Below are positions 7,342-9,416 of a DNA stretch of 9,416 nucleotides, one piece after another. How positions within the stretch are numbered: position 1 is the stretch's first letter; each line of letters begins with the position of its first letter. The notes below the pieces were generated by a model. That model worked only from the letters and a program-made list of their open reading frames with translations. It had not been told where the DNA came from and did not search any database. The stretch covers positions 1 through 9,416 of the forward strand of contig QMZJ01000044.1 in assembly GCA_003663115.1 (NCBI GenBank), given 5' to 3'. The translations under genes were made by a program, and so were the position numbers. This DNA is from Candidatus Altarchaeales archaeon (GTDB lineage: Archaea; Altiarchaeota; Altiarchaeia; IMC4; QMZM01).

Positions 7342-7505
7342 TTACAGGCTCGTAGTCACCTCCCCTAATATACTCCGAATGGATTCTTTGATCGTGTACG
7401 CGGAGATTTCTTTGCCGTCTTTAGATCATAGATCGCCATGATCTTTAAAATGGTCTTCTGAGCACCGATTATCCTTATTAAGTCGGGATTAACAATTTTA
7501 TCCTT
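7342..7505 (-). pseudogene. Remnant of an unknown small gene, frameshifted and lacking a start
   Basis: Directly after the leuD stop the minus strand reads KDKIVNPDLIRIIGAQKTI, then LKIMAIYDLKTAK, ending near 7410. Moving to the neighbouring frame at the run AAAGAAA (about 7405-7411) gives KEISAYTIKESIRSILGEV and TTSL, with a TAA at 7344-7342. Both halves look like one helical peptide of about 50 residues joined across a lost base. There is no ATG, GTG or TTG at its beginning; the frame simply emerges from the leuD stop codon. I read it as the decayed 3' end of a gene that once followed leuD. The family is not recognised. A sequencing error could explain the frameshift but not the missing start. 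Nothing else is seen in 7319-7505. Confidence 0.45.
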
Positions 7506-7997
7506 TTATTTCTTAAGCTGTTTCTTGACATAGCTCACCAAACCCCCAGAATTAATCAGATTCAGTAAGAATGAGGGTAATGAAGGGAAACTGTATCTCT
7601 TTCCATTGACTTCAACAATCCCCTTCTCGAAATCCACTTCTACTTCATCTCCATCCTCTGCCTCAACATCGCACTCAACAACAGGCAACCCGATATTTAT
7701 GGAATTTCTGTAGAAGATTCTGGCAAATGATTTCGCAATCACACACGATATTCCAGTCCCGATCAATGCTCTTGGGGCATGTTCCCTCGAAGAGCCACAG
7801 CCAAAGTTTTTCCCGGCAACAATGACATCCCCCTTCCTAACCTTCCTTGCAAACCCCGGTCTGACATTCTCAAAGGCGTGCTCTCCCAGCTCTTTCGGAT
7901 CCCCGGTTACGAGATATTGAGCAGGGATTATCTGATCTGTATCTACATCATCTCCGAATTTCCAGACCCTGCCGCGAATTTTTTTTTGAATTTTCAT
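7506..7997 (-). CDS. leuD: 3-Isopropylmalate dehydratase small subunit (or homoaconitase-type paralogue)
   Basis: This is the 163-residue swivelling small subunit that pairs with LeuC to isomerise 2-isopropylmalate to 3-isopropylmalate in leucine synthesis (EC 4.2.1.33). Motifs are GRVWKFGDDVDTDQIIPAQY (9-28), the specificity loop YLVT (28-31), NFGCGSSREHAP (64-75) and AKSFARIFYRNSINIGLP. In Methanocaldococcus jannaschii the homoaconitase small subunit has YLRT in this loop and the isopropylmalate form has YLVY (from memory), so YLVT favours LeuD. The start at 7997 gives the normal N-terminus and has AGGTG seven bases upstream. The ATG at 8021 would add eight residues, overlap leuC by 11 bases and lack a ribosome binding site. 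Translation follows leuC in one operon. Confidence 0.9.
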   Translation of the reverse strand: MKIQKKIRGRVWKFGDDVDTDQIIPAQYLVTGDPKELGEHAFENVRPGFARKVRKGDVIVAGKNFGCGSSREHAPRALIGTGISCVIAKSFARIFYRNSINIGLPVVECDVEAEDGDEVEVDFEKGIVEVNGKRYSFPSLPSFLLNLINSGGLVSYVKKQLKK

Positions 7998-8004
7998 CTT
8001 CTTG

Positions 8005-8010
8005 CACCTA
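8005..8010 (-). promoter_or_regulatory. Shine-Dalgarno sequence deciding the leuD start
   Basis: Minus-strand TAGGTG directly follows the leuC TGA stop and ends seven bases before the leuD ATG at 7997. It is the best ribosome binding site in this operon and argues against the upstream ATG at 8021. Confidence 0.7.
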
Positions 8011-9261
8011 TCACAATTCATTTGGATCCGTAATCCTGCCCTTTATCGCAGATGCTGCTACAACGGCTGGGTTGGCTAAATAAACCCTCGAATCCTTGTG
8101 GCCCATCCTTCCTATAAAGTTTCTATTGGTTGAGGATATGCAAACCTCGCCCTTGGCAAGAACGCCCATATAACCACCAAGACATGCCCCACACGTCGGT
8201 CCGGAGACATAGGCATCTGCATCCATGAAGATTTTTATTAAACCTTCTTCCACTGCCTGCTCAAATATTCTCTTACTCGCCGGGACAACGATCATTCTAA
8301 CATCTTCATGAATTTTCTTTCCCTTCAGGATCTCTGCCGCAATTCTCAGATCCTCGATTCTTCCATTGGTGCATGATCCGAGATAAGCCTGATCTATCTC
8401 TATATTTCCCAACTCCGATGCGGGGGCGGTATTCTCCGGGAGGGGGGGTTTTGCAACCGTCGGGACTATCTCTTCTGCGTTATATTCGAATTTTTCTGAG
8501 TAGATGGCATCTGGATCGGAATAAACCTCTCTGTAATCCCCTCTAACCCTCCCCTTCAGGTAGTCAAATACCTTCCCGTCTGGTGGGATGATGCCGGCTT
8601 TTCCACCCGCCTCTATAGCCATATTTGCTATAGTTATTCTGTCGGATAGCGATAATTTAGAGATTACAGAACCATAGAACTCCATTGTCTTGTAGAGAGA
8701 ACCGGAGACACCTATATCGCCAATTATATGCAGGATTATATCCTTCCCCATCACATATCTATTGAGCTTCCCCTCCACGATGAATTTCTGCGTCTCCGGA
8801 ACCTTAAACCAGAGCTTTCCGGTCGCCATTACGGCTGCCGCCTCGGTAGATCCTATCCCCGTGGCGAAAGAACCCAAGGCTCCATAACTGCAGGTGTGGG
8901 AATCTGCTCCCACTATCAATCTTCCGGGGGCTACAAAACCCTCCTCGATCATTAATTGATGACATATGCCACCCCTACCAACTTCGAAGTAGTTTTTGAT
9001 TTTGTATTTCCTTACAAATTCTCGCATCGCCTTTGCCTGCTTCGCGGAAGCAATGTCTTTATTCGGAACATAGTGATCCGGGATCAGCACGACCCTGTTC
9101 TTTAAAGGTTCTGTCTGGAATTTCTCGAATACCTCAAATGCCGGAAGACCAGTTACATCGTTAAGCATGACATAGTCCACCCTCGCTTCAATGATCTCCC
9201 CGGGTTCTACCCTCTTTTTTCCCGATTTTTCGGCCAGAATTTTCTCTGATATGGTTGGCAT
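8011..9261 (-). CDS. leuC: 3-Isopropylmalate dehydratase large subunit (aconitase family)
   Basis: This 416-residue catalytic subunit carries the [4Fe-4S] cluster and works with LeuD on isopropylmalate. The cluster cysteines are C297 in GSCTNGR and C357 and C360 in GPTCGACLGG. Other aconitase-family motifs are DHYVPNKD (62-69), VGADSHTCSYGALG (117-130) and GIGSTEAAA (135-143). About 416-420 residues is the normal length for the short archaeal-type LeuC/AksD group, which includes both isopropylmalate dehydratase and methanogen homoaconitase, so the large subunit alone does not fix the substrate. The leuD loop favours leucine synthesis. The ATG at 9261 has no Shine-Dalgarno sequence; a TATA-like GTTATAAC lies about 27 bases upstream, inside the end of the preceding gene. 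leuC may be transcribed from there, or with that gene. Confidence 0.93.
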   Translation of the reverse strand: MPTISEKILAEKSGKKRVEPGEIIEARVDYVMLNDVTGLPAFEVFEKFQTEPLKNRVVLIPDHYVPNKDIASAKQAKAMREFVRKYKIKNYFEVGRGGICHQLMIEEGFVAPGRLIVGADSHTCSYGALGSFATGIGSTEAAAVMATGKLWFKVPETQKFIVEGKLNRYVMGKDIILHIIGDIGVSGSLYKTMEFYGSVISKLSLSDRITIANMAIEAGGKAGIIPPDGKVFDYLKGRVRGDYREVYSDPDAIYSEKFEYNAEEIVPTVAKPPLPENTAPASELGNIEIDQAYLGSCTNGRIEDLRIAAEILKGKKIHEDVRMIVVPASKRIFEQAVEEGLIKIFMDADAYVSGPTCGACLGGYMGVLAKGEVCISSTNRNFIGRMGHKDSRVYLANPAVVAASAIKGRITDPNEL

Positions 9262-9292
9262 TATAACTATTTTAGGTTTAGAAGGTTATAAC
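9261..9292 (-). promoter_or_regulatory. TATA-like box and inverted repeat ahead of leuC
   Basis: GTTATAAC at 9285-9292 is an eight-base palindrome centred about 27 bases before the leuC ATG, in TATA-box position. With TTATAAC at 9261-9267 it forms a seven-base inverted repeat with a 17-base spacer, reaching the start codon. It could be a promoter with an overlapping operator, but A/T-rich repeats of this length also arise by chance. The box sits within the last codons of the upstream gene. Confidence 0.35.
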
Positions 9293-9416
9293 ACTCAGAT
9301 CCTCCGGAGCAATTATCGAGGGAAATATTTTCCTCGCCTCCTCTATCCTTTCTTTTATATTCTCCTTTCTGCTGATATGTACCAGAGCCAGCCTTCTGGA
9401 ATCTGATTCTCTGGCA
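9278..9416 (-). CDS. rnz: Probable ribonuclease Z, C-terminal end (cut by window edge)
   Basis: The last 45 codons of a minus-strand gene enter from the right edge and end with TAA at 9280-9278. The peptide contains RRLALVHISRKENI, then EEARKIFPSIIAPEDL. This matches the C-terminus of ribonuclease Z, the metallo-beta-lactamase-fold nuclease that trims tRNA 3' ends, where a pattern like RLVLTHFSxRY is followed by EAxxIFPNxxxAEDL. The histidine of VHIS would be the final metal ligand. Identification rests on this short match, so another metallo-beta-lactamase protein is possible. The stop lies 16 bases before the leuC ATG, so the genes may share a transcript. Confidence 0.65.
   Translation of the reverse strand, partial: ARESDSRRLALVHISRKENIKERIEEARKIFPSIIAPEDLSVITF

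Noticed and set aside
7998..8021. Upstream leuD start at 8021 adding MNCDRCKK
   Set aside because: It overlaps leuC, lacks a Shine-Dalgarno sequence and extends beyond the normal N-terminus. The cysteine pair is a reading of the leuC end and the ribosome binding site.
9191..9406. Plus-strand ORF of 71 codons at the right edge
   Set aside because: It is antisense to the leuC start and to the ribonuclease Z-like C-terminus, which fits a known family much better.
1..9416. CRISPR arrays, tRNA or rRNA genes, insertion sequences, phage or defence genes
   Set aside because: Reading both strands by eye I found no regularly spaced repeats, no cloverleaf-like segments, no transposase motifs and no terminal repeats. 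The gaps between genes are all under 200 bases.

Overview
This is a stretch of an archaeal chromosome. Four things establish the domain: sn-glycerol-1-phosphate dehydrogenase and geranylgeranylglyceryl phosphate synthase (the enzymes that make the archaeal lipid backbone), ribosomal protein eL21, the RNA polymerase subunit Rpo4/RpoF next to a DUF655 gene, and an archaeal/eukaryotic-type isoleucyl-tRNA synthetase. AGA/AGG arginine and ATA isoleucine codons are abundant. The eL21-rpoF-DUF655 order points to a euryarchaeal-type lineage; I cannot place it more closely by eye. Nothing here looks like a prophage, CRISPR array, insertion sequence or RNA gene.

Layout. (1) Positions 1-1015, plus strand: a possible C-terminal fragment at the very edge, a 109-residue three-helix membrane protein of unknown function, and a second membrane-protein gene interrupted by three in-frame stops, which I call a pseudogene. 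(2) Positions 1049-2796, minus strand: egsA followed by the GGGP synthase gene, overlapping by ATGA. They form a two-gene lipid operon catalysing consecutive steps from dihydroxyacetone phosphate to geranylgeranylglyceryl phosphate. (3) Positions 2932-7318, plus strand: ileS, then the information-processing cluster eL21-rpoF-DUF655. The 135-base gap between egsA and ileS carries two divergent promoters. (4) Positions 7342-9416, minus strand: the 3' end of a probable ribonuclease Z gene, then leuC and leuD (isopropylmalate dehydratase, leucine synthesis), then a small frameshifted gene remnant without a start codon.

Expression signals are consistent across the window. Genes that begin a transcript have an A/T-rich TATA-like box about 23-32 bases before the start codon and no Shine-Dalgarno sequence, as expected for leaderless or nearly leaderless mRNAs. 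Operon-internal genes have a Shine-Dalgarno sequence (leuD, DUF655) or a coupled ATGA overlap (GGGP synthase). These signals also moved two start codons, leuD to 7997 and DUF655 to 6746.

Most of the window is conserved housekeeping. I found no convincing new multi-gene system. The items most worth a second look are the interrupted membrane-protein gene at 431-1015, the frameshifted remnant at 7342-7505, and the inverted repeat ahead of rpoF.
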